64,000 nt of DNA, taken from positions 744,001 to 808,000 of the forward strand of contig WTXG01000006.1 in the NCBI GenBank assembly GCA_022496185.1. Reading direction: 5' to 3'. The DNA comes from Multifurca ochricompacta. Taxonomy: Eukaryota > Basidiomycota > Agaricomycetes > Russulales > Russulaceae. How positions within the stretch are numbered: position 1 is the stretch's first letter; every line of letters starts with the position of its first letter. The position numbers and the translations under genes are program-made. The notes beneath the pieces are model-generated. The model was given only the letters and a program-made list of their open reading frames with translations. It had not been told where the DNA came from and did no database searches. Of the stretch, positions 12,305 through 23,805 are shown one piece after another.

Positions 12305-12537
12305 TGTTAATTGTTGATTCGTTCGTAACGTTCGCGCGTTCGTAAAAAGCAAGCAAAAAGAGTTCGTCTTACCCTCGTCCTCGCCCTCGTTATTATTAGG
12401 ATTTGATCATCGCACCACTTACCACCCCAGGGCTCACGTGATAGCGGTAGCGCCACGGTCACTGTTCGGTTCGGTTCGGTTCGGTTCGGAAGCGCTTGCG
12501 CAAGTATGGATGACGACGACGACGCTTGCATTCGACC
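12305..12537. promoter_or_regulatory. Shared 233-bp divergent promoter region
   Basis: Separates the start codons of the promethin-like gene (minus) and RPC6 (plus). It contains a GGTTC tandem tract (about 12467-12489) next to CACTGT, and a CACGTG E-box-like palindrome near 12435 (TCACGTGA). No TATA box is evident. A regulatory role is inferred from the head-to-head arrangement. Confidence 0.45.
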
Positions 12538-14478
12538 ATGGCTTCGTCCTCCTCTCCAGCTTCGTCGAGCAGAAAGCTCAGTTCTCTCGAGACTCGACTC
12601 CATCAGAGTGGGCTTCAGGCAGGAAGAGTACGTGTTTCTATTTTTGTTTGCCATAGCCAAAGAACTATATCCTAACGACGACCTCTAGCCTCTTACTCAA
12701 AGGGAAATCGATGTTCTCGCTCCTGATCCCCATGCACGCACGGAGTCCGTCAATTTCCTCCTGGCTGCTGTATGTGGCGCTCATCTCATCGTGCCTGCAT
12801 CGTCTCGATTGATATTTACGCGATTACAGGGTCTTCTCAAGCTCATGAGAGATACCAATGGAAATCTTTCATACCGTGCCGTACAGAAGAATGAACTCGA
12901 CGCGTGCGGAGAATGAATCTTCGCGTCTGGCTAATGCTAACTAACGGTCCAGAAAGAAGGGCTTGAGTGGAGAAGAGAGCATGGTTCTTGGTCACATTCA
13001 GGCAGCTGCGAATCAAGGTGACCGTTGGCGATTTCTTTTCTCTGAACTTTCGCTTTAGTCCGAAGCATCTAGGAATATGGACTAAACATTTAAAAGCAAA
13101 AACGGAGCTTCATCAGACGGTGATCGATCGCTGCTTGAAGTCCCTCGTTCAGAAACAGCTCATCAAGTCTGTCAAAGGCGTCAAGGTTTTATCGATCTGC
13201 TCTGCCCTCTGAAGGCCACTCTGACTTCTTGCTTTATAGTACCCAACACGCAAGATTTATATGATGGCACATCTTGAACCATCTGTCGAACTTACAGGAG
13301 GACCGTGGTATACAGACAATGAATTAGACACCGAATTCATCAAGTTGCTCTGTAGTGCCTGTCTACGATATATCAGAGAGCGGGTCTGTAGCCACTCATT
13401 TCATCCTTCCCTCCGGCTAACTTGGGGATATCTAGACACTACCAAAACACAAGCACGACGAAGGTAGTTCATTTTCGTTGCAGCCTTTGTACCCTGTCAA
13501 TGCTGGTATTTCCTATCCAAACGCCAAGGAAGTCCTCGCCTTTCTGACCAAGAGCAAAATCACGGAGACCCAATTCACCGAGGAACATGTGGAGATGCTG
13601 CTCAATGTTTTAGTACTCGATGGGGAAGTTGAACGAGTGCGCTTGCCTTTAAATCGTTGGTGTTCTGGCACACTCCTCCTGATTCCTTACGGCAATAGTT
13701 TCCAACGTTTGGTGTCTCAACATGGGCGGACAATGACCTTGGTGATGACGCGTTCGATGACTCTTCCTCCACGTCCTCTACTGGAGCGGTCCAAAAGAGA
13801 AGGAAAGCCAAAGGAAAGAGGCGACCCGGGGGTGATGGAACGTCATCAAGCACAGAGGACGGAGATGGGCACTCACGAAATCAGCCATCGAAGAAGGTAC
13901 AATCATCCAGGAACAAACGAAAGAAGAGAAAACGTGATCGTGGCGGCATGAGCGACAGCGGCAGCAGCGAGGGAAGCAATGTCAAAAGACGAAAGAAGCG
14001 GAAAACTGATGATGATGACAGTAAAGATGAGGAGGATGGGCACACGTTGAAACGAGTCATATCTGTGTCGGGGAGTACCTCGAGGTCAATGACAAAATCA
14101 GGCGGAAGGGGTAAAGCGTCTGAGCCAGCCTCTCAGTCTGACACCGGTTCTTCGGACTCTGAGAACGACTCGGAGGAGGGGTCGAAAAGCACGCGACTGC
14201 GCTCAAGCTCACGAAAGACCATTAAGCTATCACAATCCAAGAGGAGAGCTCGTACGCGCTCGCCCTTAGCCCCCACGTCCTTAGGCGATAAATTCTTCGG
14301 GAGTTCATATGTATATCGAGCAGTCCGCCAAGAACGCGTAGCATTGGGTTGGTCCGAAGCGCCATGTGGAGGCTGCCCTGTGTTTGGTTTCTGCAAAGAA
14401 GGGGGACCGGTGGGACCTAGCGGTTGCGAGTATTTTGGGGAGTGGCTGAAGAAGGCCGCGATCGCTAGGGATTCTTGA
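12538..14478 (+). CDS. RPC34: RNA polymerase III subunit RPC6 (RPC34/POLR3F)
   Basis: Pol III-specific subunit of the RPC62-RPC34-RPC31 subcomplex that contacts TFIIIB and helps open promoters in the nucleus. Proposed exons: 12538-12627, 12689-12769, 12830-12903, 12953-13017, 13073-13185, 13240-13383, 13436-13636 and 13699-14478; phases close to 515 aa. Exons 3-6 encode tandem winged helices (GLLKLMRDTNGNLSYRAVQ; GIWTKHLKAKTELHQTVIDRCLKSL; KYPTRKIYMMAHLEPS...TGGPWYTD). The C-terminus carries CGGCPVFGFCKEGG...PSGCEYFGEWL, the cysteine set that binds the 4Fe-4S cluster in this family. Compared with the usual 310-400 aa, there is a Ser/Lys/Asp-rich insert of about 190 residues before the cysteine motif. 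Intron 5 has an unusual GTTTTA donor. The start is the ATG that opens the frame of exon 1. Confidence 0.9.
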
Positions 14479-14499
14479 CTTGACTTGACTTGACTTGAC
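14474..14499 (+). repeat. TTGAC pentamer repeat overlapping the RPC6 stop
   Basis: Five tandem TTGAC units begin at the RPC6 stop codon and continue into the 3' UTR. Confidence 0.8.
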
Positions 14500-14616
14500 G
14501 AGTAACTTAACTTGTGTCATGGTCAGGTGACCGCATTTTCCACAACAACGGCCAACGATTCATTCAATAATCAATCTAAACTCAAAAAAGTCAGCCTCAG
14601 CGGTGCTTGTTCACAA

Positions 14617-17014
14617 TGTCCCAAGTCTCGCCTAATCCCACATACCCTGGAGGCTGCTCTGCTTTCTTTACAGATCTTCATTCGATTTTTCGCGTTGGTT
14701 GCGACTTGTATCACTCGTTCCGCTTGTTCACGCGTCGTCAATCAAGGGAGCAACTCTGCGCCAATCTTCTCAGTATTTTCCCATGATCAGATCCTCCGAA
14801 TGTCCTCGCCGTATCGGTCGAGCGTGTGCGGACACTCATATCCGAAATGCTTTTCAAAGAGCCTTTTTTTTTTATCGTAAGATTGCCTGGCCCAGCAATA
14901 GATCCGAAGGTCCTCACGCCCTTGCCACCCACCACAGGGCTTATTTTTGGACCGTACATCTTTATTGTCGACCTCCCGTTGGGTTGATGATCCTTCTTTT
15001 GATTATGACCCTTCCCGAATCTCGTTTGCATTTTACATTCTACGATGCGTAAATCTGTCTCCTGGCTGGTCGGTCTGTGATCTCCTTTCCAGACTCACCA
15101 CTGCCACACATCCTCCAGCCATTTCTATCTCCGTGTCCAGTGATTCGGAAATGTTTCGACAATAGGGCCCCCTTCTCTCGAAATCCGGTGATCGTGCTCA
15201 GAACGACACTTCTATACCTGCCATTCGCATTCCCGTTATCAGGACGTCCACATCTCCTACTTATGCCGAGGGGGGTTCCCAAGGCCAATCGAATCCCCCG
15301 TTGCTCTCTGGTTCAAGGTCAGTAATGACTTTTTGTCCTCCTAGCCCTCATGGTTTGTACCTTCCTCATGACAACATCTTCATTGCGATGGTATCCAAAG
15401 ACTCACGGGAGAACCTTCATCTTAGTACCGGCCATGTCTCCGGCCGTCTTCCTCAATCACATGAGATTCCTTCGCAATTCCGCAGCACACCTGAAATGTC
15501 GGGAATCCATTCCCATCCGGCGAAAAACTCGACTGCAAATTTTGTAATACGTGCGCAATATCGGGGGCATACCCCAGGCTTGACCGGTCCATCTGGAGCA
15601 GTTTCCAGGGCTATTCTCCGCTTCTCGTGATGCTCTCGGACATACCCATGGCAAAGTTCCGTTGTTCTTGCCCAGTCAAACACCCAATCGGGATTCTGCC
15701 TTTCGGGAATTCCTCTCGCTACGGACGTCTGGCCTCAGGAAGGAATGGAAGAATTCGTTGAAAGCCAGATTGCAGAACTCCAGAAGCAATTTCCATGCTG
15801 GTCAATTTTCGCGTTCTGGCCCGCTGCACGCGTCGGCGCTGCAAAACGTCGTTACAGGAACTCACGAGAATATTGGAGTTGCTATTCCTTGCCGTTCTGT
15901 TCCTGCCACGACCTCGAAACATCCATTGCCACTGAAATGGCCAGTTGAACTCGGAACAAACGCTCCTCCCCGAACACCTTCTGCAGAATCGAACCACAGT
16001 TCGCCGGGTCATCGATCAACTGGTCTTTCTAATTTATTGGGGAAACGGAAAATAAGGTTAGGTTCTGGTTGCGCCACCTGGGAGACAATACCTTCAGAAG
16101 TTTCGGACCCACAGCGCGGATTTGGGCCAAGTGGGACGCCGGTACATACGCAAAAATATGGATCGCCAAATGCTGATGCGCATATTGCCAACGCATTAAA
16201 GCGAGGAGAACATACTGTTTCACCAGTCTGTGCCACCACACTCGACGTTCCATTTTCCACCCCTTCTGCACGTTCGAGGAAGTTTCTGACACCATCTCCA
16301 TTCACTCCGTTAAATTTTAGTGATCGTGAGGAATCAGGGTGTCGAAAAGAGACAGAGACGGTCTCTCGGGTCTTTCAACCTTTCGAATATTTTGAAGGAC
16401 AATTTAGAGATCTCGAGGCCGGCCTCAGGCTGCAATGTTCAGCAGAATTCATCATGGAGTGCTTCCCAGTCAGATCGAGACAGAAACAGTCTTCTGTCGG
16501 GGCGTCTCGTCCCTCAGTCATCGTTTACAAAGTTTCCACGGGCCCGGTCATTGCTGGATCAAAGGATATTATCCGGGCCTCCTATGGGAAGGGTCATCAG
16601 AAGCGAAGCCGTATGAAAGTTTCAGGATATTTGGATAAGGCACGTTACCCGAGAAGTCATGCCAGTCCACCAAAAGAACTTGGCAACCCTTCGAGAGACG
16701 GTTCGGCCCAGGATCCGAACAAGAAATTAGCGCGAGCTAAACATTGTCCCGCACGGACCTTCCATGACATGAAGCCTACTTCTTCTGTCCACTTGCAGAA
16801 CGTCGATTTAGAGGTGTATGGAAGACCGCCATCGGCTGAGCGCATCGAGGGGGAGATGGCTTGGGACTTTGGTACTGGCCCAGATATGTCCGTGCGGCAT
16901 GCAGGCTCAAATCGGCCGCAGGTGCACGTGGGTGGTCTCACCAGCGTGCGCATGATACTGCGCACCGCGGTAGATGGGAAGATAGGTCCTTGGGCTGCTT
17001 CACTGATTAGGTAG
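14617..17014 (+). CDS. Uncharacterised Ser/Pro-rich gene, exon structure unresolved
   Basis: I do not recognise this gene. Its support is a long open frame (about 15595-17014, over 450 codons) rich in Ser, Pro, Arg and Gly. Upstream are shorter frames that look coding: one from an ATG at 14617 (contains FFTDLHSIFRVGCDLYHSF) and one in frame with 14947-15630 that is broken by a single TAG at 15163. Joining them needs at least two introns or one broken codon, and I could not close the phases. Long antisense frames also exist here, so part of the openness may be compositional. It could be a divergent low-complexity nuclear protein or a decayed gene. Confidence 0.35.
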
Positions 17015-17373
17015 ACCCGTACGTGGGCCATGTCCTGTGTGCTTCCTCTCGGCTACCACCATCATTCGATTCGTACGTCGCGTCAATTATCTTTCACCTA
17101 GTTACGTCACCTTTTTGGTTGGGCTACCTTCCATAATGCATGTCCGGAAAGGTAAGACTACATTCATCTTTTAGGACCGGTATGCACCATCAATACAGGA
17201 GAAAGGGAAGGGGGAAGCCAGTTACAAGGGGTTGTAGAAAGTAACGGTAACCAAAATGTACAGGGGAAACGGACATCAGTAATAGATAAGATGGTGAACA
17301 AACATGTCTGCAACATATATGGCGGTCTATTCGACAGCACTCATAACAAATCCGAACCACTGAATACTCGGTT
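17015..17373. other. Gap between converging genes
   Basis: No gene seen. This 359-bp gap lies between the uncertain plus-strand gene and the minus-strand Argonaute and probably contains both 3' UTRs. Confidence 0.5.
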
Positions 17374-20300
17374 TCACAGGTAGAACATACTTTCCTTTAG
17401 TTTACCTTTCACACCACCATTCCAAAGTTTCTCAGCCTCTCTGAATACGTCTTCCTCGGCAGTGGAACCGCTGGTTGTTGTAGTGTTGGTATCAGAAAAA
17501 CCCATGAGAAGTTTGTGAAGGTAGCATCGCCCCCGTTCGCAGGCGAGGTCGGCGTAGTACGCAGGAGCCGCCAGGCTAACAGCTTTTGTAGCCCTAGCAA
17601 AGGTATAGCTGATGGCATTGGTCAAGCTCTGGAGGTCATCCGCATTCATATCCATCTCATTGCACACGACATAGTAATGCGTTGGGCGGGTCGTGCCTTG
17701 CAATCCGCCATGAGCTTGTAGGAAAAAGTCAAACTCGTAGATGGCTGTGACACCACGGTCAACGATTGTGCCCGGTCTGGGATTTCCATTATGATCTGCA
17801 TTGACACCCTCCGTGGGGTAGAATCGCGTGTGATGTCTTTTGCCACATATGACAACGGTCAGCTTGGGGCGATAGGGACCTTGTGCGGTGTCAAACTTCC
17901 TAAACGAAGCCCGGATCTTGGGAATCTCGTCGCTGACAACGATTGAGAATTGGCCCTGCGCGAATACCAAATTAAATAGGTTAAATGAAACAAGTGCAAT
18001 CAATAGACCTCTGAGACGCCATCGCGATAAACGAGAATCCTCTGAGGAAGATCCCTGTTCTTGGCCCGATAAGCCAGTAAACGCTCCTCCATCATGTTCC
18101 TCAAGTCTGTAATCATCTGAGAGAGGGTGAGAAATTGTACTTGTAAGAATCAGAAATGCCGACAGACCTCCTTTTTCGACTCTTGGATGCGCATGCTTGA
18201 CGGATACTGACTGAATCGAAGATCTGCACTAGCCACTACGGCGGCGATGGACGGCGTTCCCTTGACCGTTGACGGTCCTGGATGGGTGACATCCATTCCG
18301 ACGAGCATAGTAGGGGGTTGACGCAGTTTACTTATGGATACCTCGTCCACAGCGTGGTTGACGCCGCCGAGCTTCATGTTTACTTTGAGAGCAACGTTGG
18401 CGTAGTACTGTAACTGGCCGCGCTCCTTCCGGATCTTCCCGACTTGCACGCAAACATTAGGAACGTCCAAGTAGACGTCGCACAGATGTTTCAAACCCGA
18501 GTAAATGTGCTTGTCGCCATTCGACAGGATCACGAGAAGGAAGGCGGGCTTCTGCTTCGTTGCCATCAGTGCACTGCGAATAGCATTGATCGCCTGAGTT
18601 CGAATGGGATCTTGGGGATCTTTTCGCGGAAGCTCTGCAACGGCGATCAGGGGGGGTGTCTGAGTTACACTGATCCCACAAGTCCTGCACATTGAGGCGA
18701 AGCCTTCAATGATGCTCCGCAACTCGGGGTCTTGGGCATCGCTGAATTCGTCCCAACGATTACCATCTTTGATAACTAGTACTGTCCACAGGCCAAGCTT
18801 GGCGCCTTCAGCAAAGACAACATTCCGTAGGTTCCAACTGGCCCTGTCGTCAACGCTTTGTTCGCCTTTCCCATAACGAATACGGGGTGGACTCAAGATG
18901 CGGGCGGGAACGACTGCCATTTCATTGCCAATGGAAACCCCAAACACGTCCAAAACAGGGGAGACACTCGGCCCACGCGTAAAACCGAGTTCGCGTAGTC
19001 CGCTAACCGTGATGGCATTGGCATTAACATTAGGAGGCTTAGCAGCAACCTTGATCATCTCAGCCGTCTGTTCATCAAGCAGCCTTCCGCGGAAGGGCTG
19101 GCCGGGAAGGATGGTGCACACTTCCGGGGGAAGATAGATAGCCTTCTTGCCTCCCACGTCGACCAAAGGAAGATTTGGGTAGCGCAAGTTGATTTTGTAC
19201 TCTACAAATGGGTAATCACGATGGGGACCAGCCCAAAAAAGAGTTTAAGGGGCAACTCACTTCGTCGGAAATATTCTTCAACAGTGACCGTACCCCCAAG
19301 TTCTTGGGCGTCGAATTTGTGTTGCTTGGCGTTGAGTTTGGCCAATCGCTTCACCGTCTTTTGGTGACCGAGATGATCGGTTTTGATTCTAACGCGTTGC
19401 ACGAACGCAGACATTCTCGCACCAAAGCTGGCTTGTTCGAATGCAATCATTGCTTCGGCCAAATTTCCTTCTGAGTAAAAGGCGGTCGCACAGACATTAA
19501 CGTTGACCATGAGCTGATTGAACGAAGGCCTGACTGAAGAGTAAAAGCCCCTCCAAGCCTCAAGCCCACCACCAAGAGGGAATGGCGGCGATGCCGAAGG
19601 AAAGAAATAGCGGTTCCTTCCGACAACGACACCGCCACCAGCCTGAGTACGGTTTGGATGCGCACTCAAAATAAGGTTCAGTGCAGATATGACTGGGAGG
19701 ATATCGTAGTTTCGGTATTGAGCGTGGCCAACGAGGTATCTACGCAAGTTGAAAGTTGTCAGTTCTCAAAGAACAAAGACATGGCTTTACTGTTGTAAGC
19801 TATCCGTTTCTATGGGCTGTGTATACTCGATGGTTAACGTGTATTCTTTCAGGCCTTTATCAATGTTACTTTGGCCGTCATCGTCCTCGAAATAAGAAAT
19901 AGTGATTGTAAGAGGTTGAGGTAAGATCTTGGCTGCGATTAGCTTGGCGCTAGAATCGTGGGCAACACAGCCTTTCAACCCATTAGCGGCCCATTCCTCG
20001 GTTATCTCCGCAAGCTGAAATATCCTCTTCTTAACCCTGCGATTCGCTATGGCTTGAGGGGAAATGCTAATGTCATACTCGTGGAGAGGACCCTTAGGAA
20101 CCCGTACAGGGAAGAAATTGGTGCGCAGCTTGATTTGCTTTCCTGGATGTTACATACATTAGGTCCGATCGAAAAGGAAGCATGTCAGGAAGATTGACCT
20201 TTTGTCCCATAATCGGGACGAGGTGGCATAGCGTCCTGGCGCAAGGAGAGAGATTTGAACGAGGAGACCAGGCGATCTTCGGCGGAATTGGCAAGTCGAG

Positions 20301-20590
20301 CATCTATGACGGCGGGTTGGCCTTCCGCGAAAATGCTGATGAAAGATAAGAAAGGGAGGTTAGTAGAGTGACGAAGGACGCCAATAATGCACGTACCCGC
20401 CTTGTTCTCGGGGTACGAAACCACTACCGCGACCTCGGCCGCCTCCAGGTCCACCGCGGGGAGGGCCACCACGGGACCTGTAAGTACTATCGCCGGGGAG
20501 ACCTCCCCTACCAGTGGGACTGGCGCCACGGTTGCCCCTTCCGCGTTCTTGACCACCTCGACCCCTGCCACGATCTCCACCTCTCTGCAT
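17374..20590 (-). CDS. Argonaute (RNA-silencing effector)
   Basis: Small-RNA-guided protein of the RNAi pathway. Proposed exons (minus strand): 20590-20397, 20335-20199, 20142-19791, 19739-19261, 19201-18168, 18116-18009 and 17955-17374; all phases close to 961 aa. Order: an RGG/GRG-rich N-terminus, the N domain (LRTNFFPVRVPKGPLHEYDISI), ArgoL1 (GRNRYFFPSASPPFPLGGGLEAWRGFYSS), PAZ (...VEEYFRRKYKINLRYPNLPLVDVG), Mid, and PIWI. PIWI shows GMDVTHPG, a glutamate in RIQESKKEV, YRDGVSEGQF and APAYYAD, so the tetrad reads D-E-D-D rather than D-E-D-H; an acidic fourth residue is usual in several fungal Argonautes. Slicing therefore looks possible. It is divergent from the P-loop ATPase, with 761 bp between start codons. 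Confidence 0.93.
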
Positions 20591-21351
20591 GGGTTAGTAA
20601 GGAAAGATAATGGACGGAGGATGGTGTGAGAGTGAGAGCTGAGTAGAGGGAAGGATAATTGGTTACGAACACGAACAAGGCAAAGGTCATTGTTGTATCA
20701 GAAGTGGAAGTGTGGATTTTATTTTATTATTGATTATTGATTTTTATCATATCACGTGATGACATACACAGCACTATCTATTATTCATCTTTATCTAAAT
20801 ATTGTATGTTTTATATATATATTTTAGCCTTGGCCTCCTTAGCCTCCTTAGCCTCCTCACCTCACCTTATACGCGTGTATGCGTATATGCGTGTGTGACA
20901 CCATTGAAATTAAATACGACACCAAAAAATATGTTTTGCCATTTGCAACGTGCGTACCTACCATTTCATGTATGTCAACGTCGTTGGTACTCTCTGTGCC
21001 CATCTACCATATCTCAATTCCTCTCTTTTACATTCCACAAGGCCTCGCGTTTTCAACTCCTTGTACATGAGCCTTGGTAATTCACTACGCCCACCTGCGG
21101 TAAACGCTGTCTCGTTGCCAAATCATCGTGGCCTCCACACCCGCGTCGCCCGATCCTCCTATCACTGTTTGTCACCTTCCAATGCCTCTCGTCATAGCGT
21201 GGCCTCCAGTAGTCACCAAAAGCGAAGCTTCTTTGGCATAGGCGAGATCCTGCAGGTTGTCACAAACGTACGCACGTCCTTTAGGTTTCCCTCTATCGCA
21301 TAGCTCACGCTTGGCCTCTTCCCCCCTTCGTCGTGACCTAACTATCGTTCA
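20591..21351. promoter_or_regulatory. Divergent intergenic region, Argonaute / P-loop ATPase
   Basis: Holds the upstream regions of both genes. An AT-rich block (about 20710-20830) includes TATATATATATTTT near 20812 and the palindrome ATCACGTGAT near 20751. CCTCCTTAG units repeat near 20831-20855. A promoter role is inferred from position. Confidence 0.45.
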
Positions 21352-23654
21352 ATGTACACCAACACAATGTCTTTCTCTTCCCATACGTATCAGCCTGCCT
21401 CTACCCTTCGCTCCCTCGCTGAGTCTCGCCAACTGTTGGAGGAAGCACGAAGAGAGATCGCTGAATCGCGAGAACGAGCTCAGCTTCGTCCATCGCACAC
21501 CTTTTCACGTCTTCCAAATTTCTTTCCTCGCCCAGCTGAGCTTCAAGCCGTCGGGCGTGCTTTAGAAGAAGAGCCCTGCTTCACCGTACTTTTCGGTGCC
21601 AGTTCCGTTGGCAAGGTTGTCCTGCATCTACAAACTTTTGCTCCTCCGGTCCTGATCTTTTGCTACGTAGACTGCTCTCTTGCGACAACTTCTTACATCT
21701 GACAAGTACCATGTCCTTCATTTCGATCTCAGAATTGCTGGCTTTGCGGACTTGGACAGTCTTTACATAAGTCTTAGCCAGCAAATGGAGCAATATTTTA
21801 ATTACATCGCCGACGTAAGGGGATACGAGGACTTCGAGAAGGAAGCATGGGGGTTTAAGGTGTGTTGATATCGTTTAACTTGAACCCGCGCACTCACGGC
21901 TATAGCAACTATTAGCATGACCGCATAAATGTTGAACGCCGATTATCCGATGCAAATGGTTCTGGCCAAATAAGGACCAGTGATATTGCAAGACTCATGG
22001 AGCTCTTTCAGGTTATCCATCTGAGTCTATTGCTTCATTTATTCCTCTGACCAAGTGATTCAGAGTTCTCTTCTGAAGTACAGGGAGTTCATACCTCAGG
22101 AACGCTCAGAATGCGCTCCCAGCCCGAGCCCAGGGTTAATTCCAACCCCGTCTCGAACCAGAGCCGAACGCGGCAGTTCAGATGGTGGCATCTTCGTTCA
22201 TCATCGCGTGATCGTGTTGACCAACGCAAGTCGAGCCAAACTGAAACCCAGCAAACCCAAGAGAAACCGCCAGCGAAGCTGCTTAAGAAAATGCCAGTAT
22301 TTTTCTTAGATGAAGCCCACAAGCTGTATGCGTTTATTATTCCTTCTATCAATCAATCAATTTGAACGCGATGCTTCCAGCCCGGGTCTTATCCAATCTG
22401 TCGAAGCGATGAAAGCTCTCCTGGATTCCATGCTCGTGTTAACAAAGCAGGACCGACTATGTCATGTCATCCACGTGACCAGCGACCCCTTTTATCAATC
22501 GTGGCTCAGACAACTAAACGTCATGCAACATTGCAAGGTACGTACAGCTTTGTGGACCAAAGGAAGCCCTAACACGACTTGCAAAGATCATCACGATCGG
22601 CGATTGCTCAAAAGCAGAGACGCGTACCTTTTATGAAGAAAGGGTTTTACCTCGAGTGTCGGAGAGGCTTAGGAGTGGCCTTGAGTTCGAAAGACTGTAC
22701 GAAGCATTCGGAGGGCGGCTTGTACACATCCAAGACTATGTCACTGACTACGGTAAGTAACACTATCATGTGCGAATAGAATCTCGCTCATTGTTGACCT
22801 GATCAGTGAACTCCAACGGGCGCCTGGAAAGTAAGTGACTGAAGGTGGTGCGCCAGTAGTCAAATCCTGATTATTTTCATGCCAAAATAGTCCATCAAAG
22901 CTCCCATTTCATTCAAGCACATGCCCTTCTCAACCTTCACATTATCCACACCGCCCAGAATCCTCAATTAGTCGAACACAATAAGCCGCGTAGTCGCCGG
23001 AGCAGCGCTACCGCCGCGATGCGCCAGTCTGGTGTAAATCCAGCTTCTCCCACGCGATCTGGTGGTGGCTTCCCCATTTATTCACCCCTTACTGGCGCAT
23101 CCCGCAACCCGCACGCCCCTTCCCCTGTCTCGGAGCCAGGTTACGTGTCGGATTTTACGGCATTGCAACTCCTTCGCGTCATGAGCCGCCTCACTCAGCC
23201 TGGTGTACGCTCCTTGCCGTACTTTATGCTCTGCCGGGAATTTGGTGTACGGGCTGTTGACGGCATGGTGCGCGGGCGTATTCTTGATCTTCGGTGGATG
23301 GATCCTGTCACGAAGGAAGGTTCCGAATCCCAAGAAGGTGTGGCGTCTCAAGCCGGACTTGAACAGGCTATGCCTACTAGCCGCCGTGTCAGTATTGGCG
23401 TCCACCACATCGGCGCATCCAGCAGTGGGACGGCGATCGTGAGCGATTCAGTCGAGATGGATGGCATGGACGGCGAGCCCTACACAATTGTGGAGCCGGA
23501 CTTGGCACATCAACAGGAAGACGACGAGGTTTTTGGACCAAAGGTGCTCCCTGCTACGCCCATTATGAGGTACGCGATGCGGGAGGTTGTTGCGGAGTAT
23601 GAGGATACGCGCTCAGTCTCAGAGTACGCATCTCTGTCGGATGAGGAATATTAG
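21352..23654 (+). CDS. P-loop (AAA+/STAND-like) ATPase, basidiomycete-conserved
   Basis: Nucleotide-hydrolysing protein of unknown job. Proposed exons: 21352-21615, 21671-21859, 21916-22011, 22064-22195, 22231-22325, 22381-22537, 22587-22752, 22807-22830 and 22891-23654; phases close to 628 aa, or 623 from the second ATG at 21367. FPRPAELQAVGRALEEEP is followed by Walker A (FGASSVGK/T, split by intron 1), then HVLHFDLRIAGFADLDSLY. Walker B is MPVFFLDEAHKL (about 22290-22325). A sensor-like strand follows (CHVIHVTSDPFYQSWL), then a winged-helix-like C-terminus (DFTALQLLRVMSRLTQPGVRSLPYFMLCREFG) and an acidic tail. Intron 4 would be only 35 nt (22196-22230), but without it Walker B is out of frame. 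I know similar agaric proteins only as uncharacterised archaeal-type ATPase-domain proteins. Confidence 0.75.
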
Positions 23655-23805
23655 TCGGCCTTGTCAACGAAACACGACTAATACGCATTGTAACCTATTT
23701 GCCTCGTTCCGAAGACCTGCATAGATCGAGGACTATCCATGTCTTACGATTATCTGCATATTTTACTCTACCACTGATTGTCTCGATATTACTGTCCTGC
23801 AAACG

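Noticed and set aside
15719..17031. Antisense open frames of 90-124 codons
   Set aside because: They overlap the longer plus-strand frame, show no known motif, and are expected where base composition keeps stops rare.
20185..20629. Val/Ala-rich minus frame and two plus frames over the Argonaute N-terminus
   Set aside because: They reflect the GC-rich RGG-coding exon read in other frames. The chosen frame continues in phase into the N domain.
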